DNA from: Candidatus Atribacteria bacterium
GTDB taxonomy: Bacteria > Atribacterota > Phoenicimicrobiia > Phoenicimicrobiales > Phoenicimicrobiaceae
Direction: 5' to 3'
Assembly: GCA_003513845.1 (NCBI GenBank)
Contig: DOTB01000055.1
Location: forward strand, 1-38,897
DNA length: 38,897 bases
Of the stretch, positions 7,400-16,036 are shown in pieces. Each line of letters opens with the position of its first letter. Positions within the stretch are counted from its first letter, which is position 1. The position numbers and the translations under genes were made by a program. The notes under the pieces are model-generated. The model had not been told where the DNA came from. It searched no databases and saw nothing but the letters and a program-made list of their open reading frames with translations.

Positions 7400-7494
7400 C
7401 AAGATTGTCAGGAAAAGTTTTATATAAAATCAAAATGGAGCAAAAGGGAGATAGAGAGAGGTTTTGCGGGGAGTTCACTCCCCTGACAATCTTG
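7400..7494. repeat. 13-bp inverted repeat with internal palindrome in a 497-bp gap
   Basis: CAAGATTGTCAGG at 7400-7412 is exactly mirrored by CCTGACAATCTTG at 7482-7494, 69 bp apart. Just inside the right arm is a second inverted repeat, GGGGAGT/ACTCCCC at 7469-7484. The rest of 7215-7711 is AT-rich with no supported gene. The pattern could be a small non-autonomous element remnant or a long-loop hairpin. Confidence 0.45.
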
Positions 7495-7711
7495 AGTTGA
7501 CTTATATGTAGAAGATTTTTAAGACAGTAAAAGAATTTTCAAAAAGGAAAAGAATAGAAAAATAAGAGGGGGAGTCAGTTAGAGGATGTAGATATAATAT
7601 TAGAAAACATTTATCAATTAATGTAAAAATAATGAATGAATTATCAATGGAGTAATAAACAAAGCATAAACAATTAAAAAATTATTTTTATGGAGGTTAG
7701 AAATAGCAGAG

Positions 7712-8269
7712 ATGCTCCCCAAGAAATCGTTAAAAGAAGATAGATTTGAAAGTGGTAGGGATTATAAGCTTTCAGAAAAAGAAATTTGCAGAGCTTTTCT
7801 AAAGGAATATAATAAAAAGAACAAAGAAGATTATCGTTTCATTAGAATAGGTGACCCCAATAAAAATGAACCTACCTGTATCTGCACCGATGATTTGAAT
7901 GTGGAGATTGCCCCGGTTTATTATAATCAGGAAGAGGCAAAAGCTACCTGGGGTTTAGTTAAATTAATGAAAAAACGGGAGAAAGAGAAAGGTTTTAAGC
8001 GTAAAAACAAGGATAAGAAAGATTATTTAGCTGAAGCGACTCGGATGTTTTGTGATTCTTTGAATGAGCGAATAAATAGCAAAAATGATAGGGTATACAA
8101 TTATACGGGTAAGTTGATTTTAATTATTGAAGAGGGTATTGGTTTAACTGAAAAGGAGTCAGTAGAGTATTATATTAAACAAGGCAAAAATTTTAACGAT
8201 CAAGTTTTTGGTGAAATTTGGTTGATGTTACAATCAGCAGGCCATTATAGAATTTATCAATTAAAATAA
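7712..8269 (+). CDS. Hypothetical charged protein
   Basis: The 185-aa soluble protein has many Lys and Glu residues and I do not recognise a family. Notable stretches are LSEKEICRAFLKEYNKKNKE near the start, a middle segment PTCICTDDLNVEIAPVYYNQ, and a C-terminal segment GEIWLMLQSAGHYRIYQLK. There is no signal peptide or membrane helix. The PTCICTDDLNVEIAP segment followed by LILIIEEG recalls small nuclease-like folds, but no catalytic signature is certain. A TGGAGG ribosome site lies about 15 bases upstream of ATG 7712, which is long. It stands alone between the toxin-antitoxin pair and nfo. Confidence 0.55.
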   Translation: MLPKKSLKEDRFESGRDYKLSEKEICRAFLKEYNKKNKEDYRFIRIGDPNKNEPTCICTDDLNVEIAPVYYNQEEAKATWGLVKLMKKREKEKGFKRKNKDKKDYLAEATRMFCDSLNERINSKNDRVYNYTGKLILIIEEGIGLTEKESVEYYIKQGKNFNDQVFGEIWLMLQSAGHYRIYQLK

Positions 8270-8338
8270 TCAGAGGTTAAGTTGATAGTTGTGGATTATC
8301 TAAAGAGACGTAATGGGCTAAAGAGAAGGGAGTAATTT

Positions 8339-9202
8339 TTGAAGATTGGATGTCATGTTTCTATTGCTGGGGGGATAGATAATTCAATCATTAGGGCAGA
8401 GAAATTAGGCTGTAATACTATGCAGATATTTTCTAAAAATGCTGCTACCTGGCGGGAAAAGATATTAGATGAAGAAGAAGTTAAGAGATTTAAAAGAAAT
8501 TTAAAAAATTCTAGTATTGATATAAATTCAGTTTTTGTCCACACTTCTTATTTAATTAATTTAGCCTCTCCTTCAGATGAGCTCTATCACAAGTCAATTA
8601 ATTCTTTTATAGAAGAGATGAAAAGAGCCGATATTTTACTGAGTAAACCCTATTTAATTGTCCACCCCGGCGCACATATGGGGGCAGGAGAAGAATACGG
8701 AATTCAGAGGATAATCAAAGCTCTTAATTATATTTTGAAAAAGAGTGCGGATTTAGATTTAAAGACTATGATATTGTTAGAGAATACCGCTGGTTCGGGT
8801 ACTCATCTGGCTTATACATTTGAGCAGTTAAAGAGGATGGTAGAAGGGGTGAAAGATAGAAAGAGAATAGGGATATGTTTTGATACCTGTCACGCCTATG
8901 CCGCAGGGTATAACCTTTCCAATAAGGAAGGGCTGGAACAGACTTTAGGGGAAATTGATAGACATTTGGGTTTAGAGGGATTAAAGGTAATACATATTAA
9001 TGATTCAAAGTATCCTTTAGGGTCGCGAAAAGACCGTCATATGCATATTGGTAAGGGTTATATTGGACTTAATGGTTTTAAAGAGTTGGTAAATAATAAA
9101 TACCTAAAGGACCTACCTTTTATTCTAGAAACCCCTAAATTTGGAGAACGAGATGATTGGGAAAATATTGATCTGGTAAAGAGCTTGGTTTTGAATGAAT
9201 GA
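8339..9202 (+). CDS. nfo: Endonuclease IV (AP endonuclease)
   Basis: The 287-aa TIM-barrel enzyme cleaves abasic sites in base-excision repair. All nine trinuclear zinc ligands expected for the family are visible: H68, H109, E148, D182, H185, H219, D232, H234 and E264, within FVHTSYLINLA, VHPGAHMGAG, LLENTAGSG, CFDTCHAYAAGY, HINDSK, KDRHMHIG and FILETP. The start is TTG 8339, supported by GAAGGGAG seven to eight bases upstream and by the family start MKIGCHVSIAGG. It opens a cluster of repair genes running to radC. Confidence 0.95.
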   Translation: MKIGCHVSIAGGIDNSIIRAEKLGCNTMQIFSKNAATWREKILDEEEVKRFKRNLKNSSIDINSVFVHTSYLINLASPSDELYHKSINSFIEEMKRADILLSKPYLIVHPGAHMGAGEEYGIQRIIKALNYILKKSADLDLKTMILLENTAGSGTHLAYTFEQLKRMVEGVKDRKRIGICFDTCHAYAAGYNLSNKEGLEQTLGEIDRHLGLEGLKVIHINDSKYPLGSRKDRHMHIGKGYIGLNGFKELVNNKYLKDLPFILETPKFGERDDWENIDLVKSLVLNE

Positions 9203-9246
9203 ACACGCGTCAGGGGAAGAAACCAGGGAGTTATTGATTCTCTGGT

Positions 9247-11553
9247 GTGAGTGTGAGGTGTAAATTAGTGCCGCTAGTAGAAAAGGTTTTGAATGAAATA
9301 AAAAAGTATAATAAAGTCAGCTCTTGTCTTACTGCCTGGGAACATATACCAGCAAAACCGGCGGTTTATGAGGGATTTCCGGAGTGGATAGAGGATAAAT
9401 TAGTATATATTTTGAGGGAAAAGGGAATTACTAAACTTTATTCTCACCAGGCTTCTGCTTTAAGATTGATAAAAGAAGGGAAGAATGTGGTAGTGGTAAC
9501 GCCTACCGCCTCAGGCAAAACCCTTTGTTATAATTTACCGGTCTTGGATTCTATTTTAAAAGATAAAAATAGCCGGGCTATTTATCTATTTCCCACTAAG
9601 GCTTTATCTCAAGATCAATTAACTGAATTATATCAACTGGTATCAGCTTTAGATGAGGGGATTAAGACCTATACCTATGATGGGGATACCCCTTCTTCTG
9701 CCCGACAAGCGATCCGCAAACAAGGACACATTGTGATAACTAATCCGGATATGCTGCATTTAGGGATATTGCCTCATCATACTAAATGGCTGGAGCTTTT
9801 TCGAAATTTGAAATATGTGGTAATTGATGAAATTCATATTTATCGGGGGGTATTCGGAAGTCATGTAGCGAATGTGATAAGAAGGTTGAAGAGAATCTGC
9901 AAATTTTATGGTTCGAATCCTCAATTTATTTGTTGTTCAGCTACTATTGCTAATCCTCGAGAACTTTCCCAGAAGATTGTAGGTGAGGAATTTGTTTTAG
10001 TCGATAACAATGGAGCTCCTCAAGGCGAAAAACAATTTTTGTTTTATAATCCCCCGGTAATCAACAAAGAATTGGGAATTAGAAAAAGTTTAGTTAAAGA
10101 AGTTGCTCGTTTTGTAGCTTATTTTTTAAATTATGATGTTCAGACCATTGTCTTTGCGCGGAGTCGTCTAACTACCGAAGTTTTAACCAGTTATATGAAA
10201 GATTTTTTGACCAAGACTGGGAGGTCCAAAGATGTAGTCAGGGGTTATAGAGGAGGGTATTTACCTGACTTAAGGCGGGAGATAGAGAAAGGTTTGAAGA
10301 ATGGAGAGATAAAAGGGGTAGTAAGTACTAATGCCCTGGAGCTGGGAATAGATATCGGTCAGCTTGACGCCTGTTTTATGGCTGGATATCCCGGGACCAT
10401 ATCCAGTACCTGGCAACAAGCCGGGAGGGCAGGGCGTAGGGCTGATACTTCAATAGCTATGTTGGTGGCATCTAGCAATCCTTTGGACCAGTTTGTGATA
10501 AATCATCCCCACTATTTCTTTGGAGAATCACCGGAGAGTGCGGTGATTGACCCGGATAATTTAAGTATTTTGATAAGCCATATCAGGTGTGCTTCTTTTG
10601 AATTGCCCTTTGAAGAAGGAGAAGATTTTGGAACAAAAAAACTTAGAGAAATTCTGGAGTATTTAGAGAAGAAAGGTGTACTTCATTTTGTGGAGAAGAA
10701 GTGGTATTGGATGAGTGAAGTCTATCCTACTGATGAGATAAGTCTGCGCAGTGCTTCAGTAGATAATTTTGTTATTATCGATACTACCGACCAACAGGAG
10801 CAAGTTATTGGAGAAGTAGATAAGGCAAGTGTTCCTACTCTGATATATGAAGGAGCTATTTACCTTCATGAAGGTGAACAATATGCTATTCAGAAGTTGG
10901 ATTATCAGAATCAGAAGGCTTATGCCAAAAGAGTTAAAGTTAATTATTATACTGATGCTCAGACTGAAACCAATATAAAGGTTTTAGAGGAATTTGAAAG
11001 AGCAGAAGAATTAAATATGGAACACGCTTATGGAGAAGTAAAGATTACTACTCATACTACTTGTTATAAAAAGATAAAATTTTATACCCATGAGAATATC
11101 GGTTTTGGAGAGATATCTTTACCACCAGAAGAGATGCATACAACTGCCTATTGGCTTTCTTTGAGCAGGGATATTAGTGGACTATTAGAGCGACAGGAAA
11201 GTGAAGTCACTTCTTTTAATATAAGCAGTGGTCTTTTAGCTTTAGCCAATGTGCTTATTAATGTTGCCCCTATATATGTTATGTGTGACCCTCAAGATGT
11301 CAGGGCAGTTTCTGAAGTTCGTTCTATCTTTACTGGCAAGCCTACCATTTATATCTATGATAATTATCCCGGGGGAGTAGGCTTCAGCGAGAAGATGTTT
11401 GAATTGCGGAGGGATTTACTACAGGCGGCCCTGGAGTTGATTCAAGGGTGTGGTTGTGAAAAAGGCTGTCCTTCCTGTGTAGGTCCTATTGATGAAGTAG
11501 GGATAAAGGGTAAAGAGAGTGCCCTTATAATTTTGAGAGAGGCTTTAAACTGA
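9247..11553 (+). CDS. mrfA: MrfA/YprA-like DEAD-box repair helicase
   Basis: The protein (768 aa from GTG 9247) is a superfamily 2 helicase: Walker A TPTASGKT at 85-92, DEIH at 194-197, SAT motif, and QQAGRAGR motif VI, then a DUF1998 region ending in the cysteine cluster CGCEKGCPSC near residues 735-744. It is collinear with Bacillus subtilis MrfA, including PHHTKWLELFRNLKYVVIDE and SHVANVIRRLKRIC. In Bacillus it acts with the exonuclease MrfB in mitomycin-adduct repair independent of UvrABC. The start is uncertain: GTG 9247, 9253 and 9268 are all in frame with no clear ribosome site. mrfB follows after 2 bp. Confidence 0.9.
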   Translation: MSVRCKLVPLVEKVLNEIKKYNKVSSCLTAWEHIPAKPAVYEGFPEWIEDKLVYILREKGITKLYSHQASALRLIKEGKNVVVVTPTASGKTLCYNLPVLDSILKDKNSRAIYLFPTKALSQDQLTELYQLVSALDEGIKTYTYDGDTPSSARQAIRKQGHIVITNPDMLHLGILPHHTKWLELFRNLKYVVIDEIHIYRGVFGSHVANVIRRLKRICKFYGSNPQFICCSATIANPRELSQKIVGEEFVLVDNNGAPQGEKQFLFYNPPVINKELGIRKSLVKEVARFVAYFLNYDVQTIVFARSRLTTEVLTSYMKDFLTKTGRSKDVVRGYRGGYLPDLRREIEKGLKNGEIKGVVSTNALELGIDIGQLDACFMAGYPGTISSTWQQAGRAGRRADTSIAMLVASSNPLDQFVINHPHYFFGESPESAVIDPDNLSILISHIRCASFELPFEEGEDFGTKKLREILEYLEKKGVLHFVEKKWYWMSEVYPTDEISLRSASVDNFVIIDTTDQQEQVIGEVDKASVPTLIYEGAIYLHEGEQYAIQKLDYQNQKAYAKRVKVNYYTDAQTETNIKVLEEFERAEELNMEHAYGEVKITTHTTCYKKIKFYTHENIGFGEISLPPEEMHTTAYWLSLSRDISGLLERQESEVTSFNISSGLLALANVLINVAPIYVMCDPQDVRAVSEVRSIFTGKPTIYIYDNYPGGVGFSEKMFELRRDLLQAALELIQGCGCEKGCPSCVGPIDEVGIKGKESALIILREALN

Positions 11554-11555
11554 TT

Positions 11556-12812
11556 ATGGATGATATAAAGAAGAGATTGGAGAAGATTACCGAGTTAAGG
11601 AAGAATATAGAGAAAATCAATCAGTCGCAAAAAGATAAATATAACAGTGTGGAGATGGCAAAAAAAGAAGTAAAGATAGAAGAAGTTATATTAGGCAGAT
11701 TTGTATCCACTCCTTTTGGACAGAGTTTTATTCGGGAAAATTATTTTCCTCCAGATTATAAGTGTGGTGAGGTGGAACTTTTTCAAATTTTTCAATCTTC
11801 TCCCAAAATCATTTCCCATTTAGCCAGAGACGATAGATTAAATGAGATTAATATTCACAAAACCGCTTTTTTGGATACTGAGACTACCGGATTGGCTGGA
11901 GGGGCAGGAACCTACATCTTTCTTGTAGGAGTAGGATATTTTGAAGAGAACCAATTTTGTGTCCGACAATATTTTATGCGAGATTATAATGAGGAACGAG
12001 CCTTACTATCAGCGTTGAACGATTTACTGGTTAATTTTAAGACAGTGGTTACCTATAATGGTAAGACCTTTGATCTTCCTTTAATGGAAAGCCGTTATAT
12101 TATGTCTGGAATAAAGATGAGTTTAGAAAACCCTTATCATTTTGATCTTCTTTACCCTGCCCGTCGTTTATGGAAGAGAAGGTTAGAAAGTTGTTCTCTA
12201 TCCACAGTAGAAAGAGAAATACTTAAGGTAAGAAGAATTGATGATGTGCCAGGATATCTTATTCCCGAAATATATTTTAAATATTTACAGACCAAAGATG
12301 CTCGAGTGTTAAAGCAAGTCTTTGAACATAATTTGCAAGATATTCTCTCTTTGGTAGCCTTGGTAAGTAAAATGTGTGTTTTGGTAGAAAATCCTCTGGA
12401 AAATGCCGAGCATGGAATAGATATCTTTAGTGTAGGAAGGATATTTGATGAAGAGAAAAAATATGAGCAGAGTAGTCGGTATTATGCCGAGGCTTTAAGA
12501 CATAATTTATCAGAAGAAGAGGTTTTAGAAATATTGCGACTGGGTTCTTTTGCTTTCAAAAGGCGGGGAAAATGGGAAGAAGCAGAAAGGATGTGGAAAG
12601 AGATAATAGAGAGAAGCCAAGAGTTTATCTACTTCCCCTATGAAGAGCTGGCTAAATATTACGAGCACCAAGTAAAAGATTACCAAAAAGCAGGGCTAAT
12701 AGTAGAAGAAGCTTTAAATAGGGTAAAAAATATTTTTCAGAAAGAAAAATTACAATATCGCCTAAATCGAATAAAATGTAAACAAAGGTGCCAGGCACCA
12801 AAGTTGTCATAA
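11556..12812 (+). CDS. mrfB: MrfB/YprB-like exonuclease with TPR-like tail
   Basis: The 418-aa protein has an RNase H-like DEDD exonuclease core: D107 and E109 in FLDTETTGLAGG, D173 in YNGKTFDLPLMESRY, H258 and D262 in HNLQDILSLV. The C-terminal third (about 285-400) is helical with tetratricopeptide-like pairs (YEQSSRYYAEALRH, GKWEEAERMWKEI). It pairs with the upstream helicase, as in Bacillus mrfAB. The last dozen residues (KCKQRCQAPKLS) come from a copy of a dispersed repeat that entered the 3' end, so the native C-terminus has been replaced. Confidence 0.88.
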   Translation: MDDIKKRLEKITELRKNIEKINQSQKDKYNSVEMAKKEVKIEEVILGRFVSTPFGQSFIRENYFPPDYKCGEVELFQIFQSSPKIISHLARDDRLNEINIHKTAFLDTETTGLAGGAGTYIFLVGVGYFEENQFCVRQYFMRDYNEERALLSALNDLLVNFKTVVTYNGKTFDLPLMESRYIMSGIKMSLENPYHFDLLYPARRLWKRRLESCSLSTVEREILKVRRIDDVPGYLIPEIYFKYLQTKDARVLKQVFEHNLQDILSLVALVSKMCVLVENPLENAEHGIDIFSVGRIFDEEKKYEQSSRYYAEALRHNLSEEEVLEILRLGSFAFKRRGKWEEAERMWKEIIERSQEFIYFPYEELAKYYEHQVKDYQKAGLIVEEALNRVKNIFQKEKLQYRLNRIKCKQRCQAPKLS

Positions 12813-12849
12813 ATGTAAACAAAGGTGCCAGGCACTTTTGTTTACATTT
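12774..12849. repeat. Duplicated dispersed repeat forming a hairpin
   Basis: AAATGTAAACAAAGG-type units occur at 12774-12799 and 12811-12835, each ending in the short palindrome GGTGCCAGGCACC or a shortened form. The second unit is followed by its inverted partner (12836-12849), making a near-perfect 39-nt palindrome at 12811-12849. The first copy lies inside the mrfB coding end. The hairpin may also act as a terminator or mRNA-stabilising structure before radC. Confidence 0.8.
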
Positions 12850-12865
12850 GTAGAAGGAGTAAGAT

Positions 12866-13564
12866 ATGGAGAAAAAGAATTATACGGTAAAGGATTGGCC
12901 GGATGAGGAAAGGCCGAGGGAAAGATTGGTCAAATATGGTGTTGAATATTTGACAGATGCAGAATTGTTGGGAATAATATTGGTTAAAGGTTATCAAGGG
13001 AAGACATCGGTAGAAGTCGCCAAAGAAATATTATCGGAAACTAAAGGTTTGAGAAAGTTAGATTCCTTGAGTTTTTCTGAAATGAGTTCCATTAAGGGGA
13101 TAGGTCTGGCAAAATATGCTCAGATAAAAGCTGCTTTAGAGATAGGAAAAAGATTATTAAGAGAGAATAGTTCCCCCAAAAAGGAAATCCATAATGCTTC
13201 TGATTTATTTAATTATTATGGACCATCTATGAGAGACTTAAAAAAAGAAATTTTTAAGATAGTGTTGCTGGACGTAAAGAATAAAATTATCAGGGATATC
13301 AATGTTTCGGTGGGAAGCTTGACAGAAAGTATTGTTCATCCTCGTGAAGTGTTAAGGGATATAATTAAAGAATGTGCTGCTTCAGTTATATTTTTACATA
13401 ATCATCCTAGCGGGGAATCAAACCCCAGTAGAAATGACTTAGAAATTACCGAGCGGTTAGTTGAGGCTTGTGAACTGATTGGAGTAAGAGTGCTGGATCA
13501 TATAATTATAGGAGATGGTAATTTTACCAGTTTTGCCCAGGAAGGTTTATTGAGTAAGGAATAA
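12866..13564 (+). CDS. radC: RadC/JAB-domain protein
   Basis: The 232-aa protein has the full RadC layout: an N-terminal helix-hairpin-helix region (IKGIGLAKYAQIKAALEIG, 76-94) and a C-terminal JAB/MPN metalloprotease-like domain with HNHPSGESNPSRND at 178-191 (H178, H180, D191). An AGAAGGAG ribosome site precedes ATG 12866. The biochemical role of RadC is unsettled; a DNA-repair role was proposed and later doubted. Its place behind nfo-mrfAB fits genome maintenance. Confidence 0.93.
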   Translation: MEKKNYTVKDWPDEERPRERLVKYGVEYLTDAELLGIILVKGYQGKTSVEVAKEILSETKGLRKLDSLSFSEMSSIKGIGLAKYAQIKAALEIGKRLLRENSSPKKEIHNASDLFNYYGPSMRDLKKEIFKIVLLDVKNKIIRDINVSVGSLTESIVHPREVLRDIIKECAASVIFLHNHPSGESNPSRNDLEITERLVEACELIGVRVLDHIIIGDGNFTSFAQEGLLSKE

Positions 13565-13593
13565 TGAGCAATAAAGTAGGGAGTTATTAATAT

Positions 13594-14094
13594 ATGAAAA
13601 GCAATTTAATGATAAAGTATTGTCCTTATTGTGGGGATAAGTTAACCAGAAAGATGGTAGAAGGAAGAAAGAGACTGTTTTGCCCTGAATGCGAGAGGGT
13701 ATATTATGAAAATCCTACTCCAGTGGTAGCGGTAGTAGCCAGGGACAAGGAGGGCCAAATTTTACTGGTTAAAAGAAAGTTGGAACCGGGAAAAGGTAAA
13801 TGGGCACTTCCCAGTGGGTTTATGGAAATAGAAGAAACTCCTATTCAGGCAGCTTTAAGGGAATTAAAAGAGGAAACGGGTATAACGGGAAGGTTTAAAA
13901 GATTAATAGGAGTTTATTCTAATAAAAGTGAAGTTCATGGTTATTTAGTCAATATAATCTATGAAGTAGAGGTTGTTGGAGGAAATATTTGTGCGGGTGA
14001 TGATGCAGAAGAGGCAGAGTTTTTTGCAGTAGACCAAATTCCTCCTTTGGTCTTTCAATCTCATCGAGAGGCCTTGGGAGAAGTATTAAAATAA
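13594..14094 (+). CDS. Nudix hydrolase with zinc ribbon
   Basis: The 166-aa protein has an N-terminal zinc ribbon (C10, C13, C30, C33 in YCPYCGDKL and LFCPECERVYY) and a Nudix box starting at G75 (GFMEIEETPIQ, then RELKEETGI to residue 97) with all required glutamates. This layout is seen in NADH-pyrophosphatase-like and related nucleotide-diphosphate hydrolases. An AGGGAG site 9 bases before ATG 13594 supports the start. It could cleave NADH, ADP-ribose or oxidised nucleotides; the exact substrate cannot be read from the sequence. Confidence 0.88.
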   Translation: MKSNLMIKYCPYCGDKLTRKMVEGRKRLFCPECERVYYENPTPVVAVVARDKEGQILLVKRKLEPGKGKWALPSGFMEIEETPIQAALRELKEETGITGRFKRLIGVYSNKSEVHGYLVNIIYEVEVVGGNICAGDDAEEAEFFAVDQIPPLVFQSHREALGEVLK

Positions 14095-14123
14095 ATATAT
14101 TTAAAAATATTAGGGAGGAAAAA

Positions 14124-14462
14124 ATGGAAAAAGCAAATTTTTTTAAAGTTAGTGAATTAAAAGCAAAAAAAATGTTAGAAGATTCTACTTTAAGAGCTGT
14201 AGCGAATAAGAATACTATGGTAACCTTTTTTGAATTTGGGCCTAATACCTCTATTATGCCTAAACATAAACATCCACATGAACAGACTGGAATTGTAATG
14301 TCGGGTTCTATAAAAATGATTGCAGGAGGGGAGAGCAAGATTTTAAAAGTGGGAGAAGGAGTAGTAATTCCTCCCAATGTTGAGCATGAAGTTATTCCTT
14401 TAGAGCCAAACACTAAGGTAATAGATGTTTTTTATCCTATACGTGAAGAGTACCTTAGTTAG
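14124..14462 (+). CDS. Small cupin protein
   Basis: A single cupin domain of 112 aa with metal-binding motif 1 around MPKHKHPHEQTGIVMSG (H48, H50 and a glutamate) and motif 2 IPPNVEHEV (H88). The ribosome site AGGGAGGAAAAA precedes ATG 14124. Such small cupins bind a metal and may be isomerases, dioxygenase relatives or ligand sensors; nothing here specifies which. It sits between a Nudix and a HAD gene in the same direction, and a second cupin follows that HAD gene. Confidence 0.8.
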   Translation: MEKANFFKVSELKAKKMLEDSTLRAVANKNTMVTFFEFGPNTSIMPKHKHPHEQTGIVMSGSIKMIAGGESKILKVGEGVVIPPNVEHEVIPLEPNTKVIDVFYPIREEYLS

Positions 14463-14503
14463 AATTGAATTAGAAATTGTTAGAAGTTAAAGGAGATGGA
14501 GAA

Positions 14504-15316
14504 TTGACGATATTAGCCTTAGATTTTGACGGGGTAATTGTAGATAGTGTTTTAGATTCACTTTTTGTTGGTCATAATGCTTACTTAAGATTGTATGGTA
14601 AGGAAATGAAGAAAAGTTTCGGAGGAGAACTTTTTACTTTTGAAAACTGGGAAGAAATTAAAAAAAAGTATAAGAAAGAGATAAGATATTACTACACTTT
14701 AAGACCTTATATTCGCGGGGCAACTGATTATGGTTTAATTCAAAAATTAATGGAGGAAAAAAAGGTTATTAAGAATCAGAAAGAATTTGACCAATACAGA
14801 AAGTCGGTAAAATTTGATTTTGAAGCTTATGAGAAAGAATTTTATAATGAACGAGAAAGACTACAAAAAATAGATTACAGAGCCTGGTATAATTTAGAAC
14901 CACCATACCCCAAGATATTAGAAGGAATGAAGAAATTATTAGAAGAAAGGATTAAAATTGTTATTGCCACTTCTAATAGGAGAAAAGCTATTGCTAAAAG
15001 TTTTACTCCTGAATATTTTGGTTTTACTATTGAACCAAAGGACATTTTAGATAAGAGGTATGGAGAAGATAAATCTGAACAAATGAGACAAATTGTAAAA
15101 TTATATAAGGTCAATTTTAAAGATATTTACTTTATAGATGATCAGGTGAGCCATTTGATCCAGACTAAGCGGTTAGGGGTAAAGGTTTTTTTAGCAGGAT
15201 GGAGCTATGCAACTGAATCTCAAAAAGAAGAAGCACGCAAACAAAATATCCCCGTAATTGAAAAAGAAGAAGATTTTTACCCAATTATTAAAAATTCTTT
15301 AGAAATGGACGTTTGA
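14504..15316 (+). CDS. HAD-superfamily hydrolase
   Basis: Starting at TTG 14504 the 270-aa protein opens with MTILALDFDGVIVDS, the HAD nucleophile motif (D7, D9). Motif II is IVIATSNRRKAI and motif IV YFIDDQVSHLIQTKRLGVKV. A long insert (about residues 20-140, rich in aromatic and charged residues) forms an unusual helical cap. TTG 14504 is favoured because AAGGAG lies 8 bases upstream; an in-frame TTG at 14477 precedes that site and has none of its own. The substrate is unknown. It lies between two cupin genes. Confidence 0.8.
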   Translation: MTILALDFDGVIVDSVLDSLFVGHNAYLRLYGKEMKKSFGGELFTFENWEEIKKKYKKEIRYYYTLRPYIRGATDYGLIQKLMEEKKVIKNQKEFDQYRKSVKFDFEAYEKEFYNERERLQKIDYRAWYNLEPPYPKILEGMKKLLEERIKIVIATSNRRKAIAKSFTPEYFGFTIEPKDILDKRYGEDKSEQMRQIVKLYKVNFKDIYFIDDQVSHLIQTKRLGVKVFLAGWSYATESQKEEARKQNIPVIEKEEDFYPIIKNSLEMDV

Positions 15317-15430
15317 AAAGATATTTCATTATACACCTATTGATATATTTGTATTAATTTTAATGTTATTATTAATAAAATATTTTTAATAATAGAATTA
15401 TTTAATAATAAAAAAGAAGGGGGAAATAAA

Positions 15431-15772
15431 ATGAAAATAGTGGATTACAAAGAAGTTAAAGCTGAAGCCGTAGATTTTGAAGAGGTAAAAGATGTTAAAG
15501 TTAGGTGGCTTATTTCTGATAAAGATAATGCCCCAAATTTTGCTATGAGATTGTTTGAAGTTGGGCCGGGAGGTTATAGCCCTTTACATACTCATAGTTG
15601 GGAACATGAAGTATTTATTTTGGAAGGCGAAGGGGTAGCTACCGATGGTGAAAAGGAGATTCCAATTAAGAGTGGTACAGTAGTTTATGTAGCACCCGAA
15701 GAGAAACATCAGTTTAGAAATATAGGGTTAGATACATTAAAATTTTTATGTTTGATACCTATAAGGAAATAA
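15431..15772 (+). CDS. Small cupin protein, second copy
   Basis: A 113-aa single-domain cupin with PLHTHSWEHEVFILEGEG (H53, H55, E60) and VAPEEKHQFRN (H93), a complete set of presumptive metal ligands. A GAAGGGGG ribosome site precedes ATG 15431. It is clearly different from the cupin at 14124, so it is not a recent duplication. An AT-rich 114-bp stretch with an ATTATTAA/TTAATAAT dyad separates it from the HAD gene and may hold its own promoter. Confidence 0.82.
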   Translation: MKIVDYKEVKAEAVDFEEVKDVKVRWLISDKDNAPNFAMRLFEVGPGGYSPLHTHSWEHEVFILEGEGVATDGEKEIPIKSGTVVYVAPEEKHQFRNIGLDTLKFLCLIPIRK

Positions 15773-15865
15773 TATTAGCACGTAGCGTACAATGTTTAGA
15801 ATATAAAAATGTAAAGCCAAAAAAGTAGGGGCTTATTGAATGTGCCCCAGGAAAATGAGAATTTT

Positions 15866-15939
15866 TGTCATTGCGAGCTCCGATTTATTGGAGCGTGGCA
15901 ATCTCGGTATTGAAATTGCTTTGTCACTAACGCAATGAT
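15866..15939. repeat. GTCATTGCGAG-type dispersed repeat
   Basis: The stretch starts TGTCATTGCGAGCTCC, includes GGAGCGTGGCAATCTCG, and ends CTTTGTCACTAACGCAATGA. The ends are inverted (TCATTGCG/CGCAATGA) and an inner GAGCTCC/GGAGC pair forms a stem. Elements of this type recur in intergenic regions of many bacterial genomes. It lies between convergent genes. Confidence 0.7.
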
Positions 15940-15950
15940 ATTTTAAATTA

Positions 15951-15977
15951 TTGTGGGTTAGATGAATCGAACCCTTA
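15951..15977. repeat. Degenerate palindromic repeat
   Basis: TTGTGGGTTAGATGAATCGAACCCTTAC is an imperfect copy of the palindrome family seen at 17118, 18104, 23023, 23752 and 25669. Low-complexity TTACTTATTAC-like sequence follows. Confidence 0.5.
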
Positions 15978-16036
15978 CAAATTACTTATTACATGTTACT
16001 AATTACTGTATTCTACAGCTTGCTTGTCTACAGAGT

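Noticed and set aside
7272..7478. 68-codon frame on the minus strand
   Set aside because: No ribosome site, no recognisable domain, and it overlaps the inverted repeat at 7400-7494.
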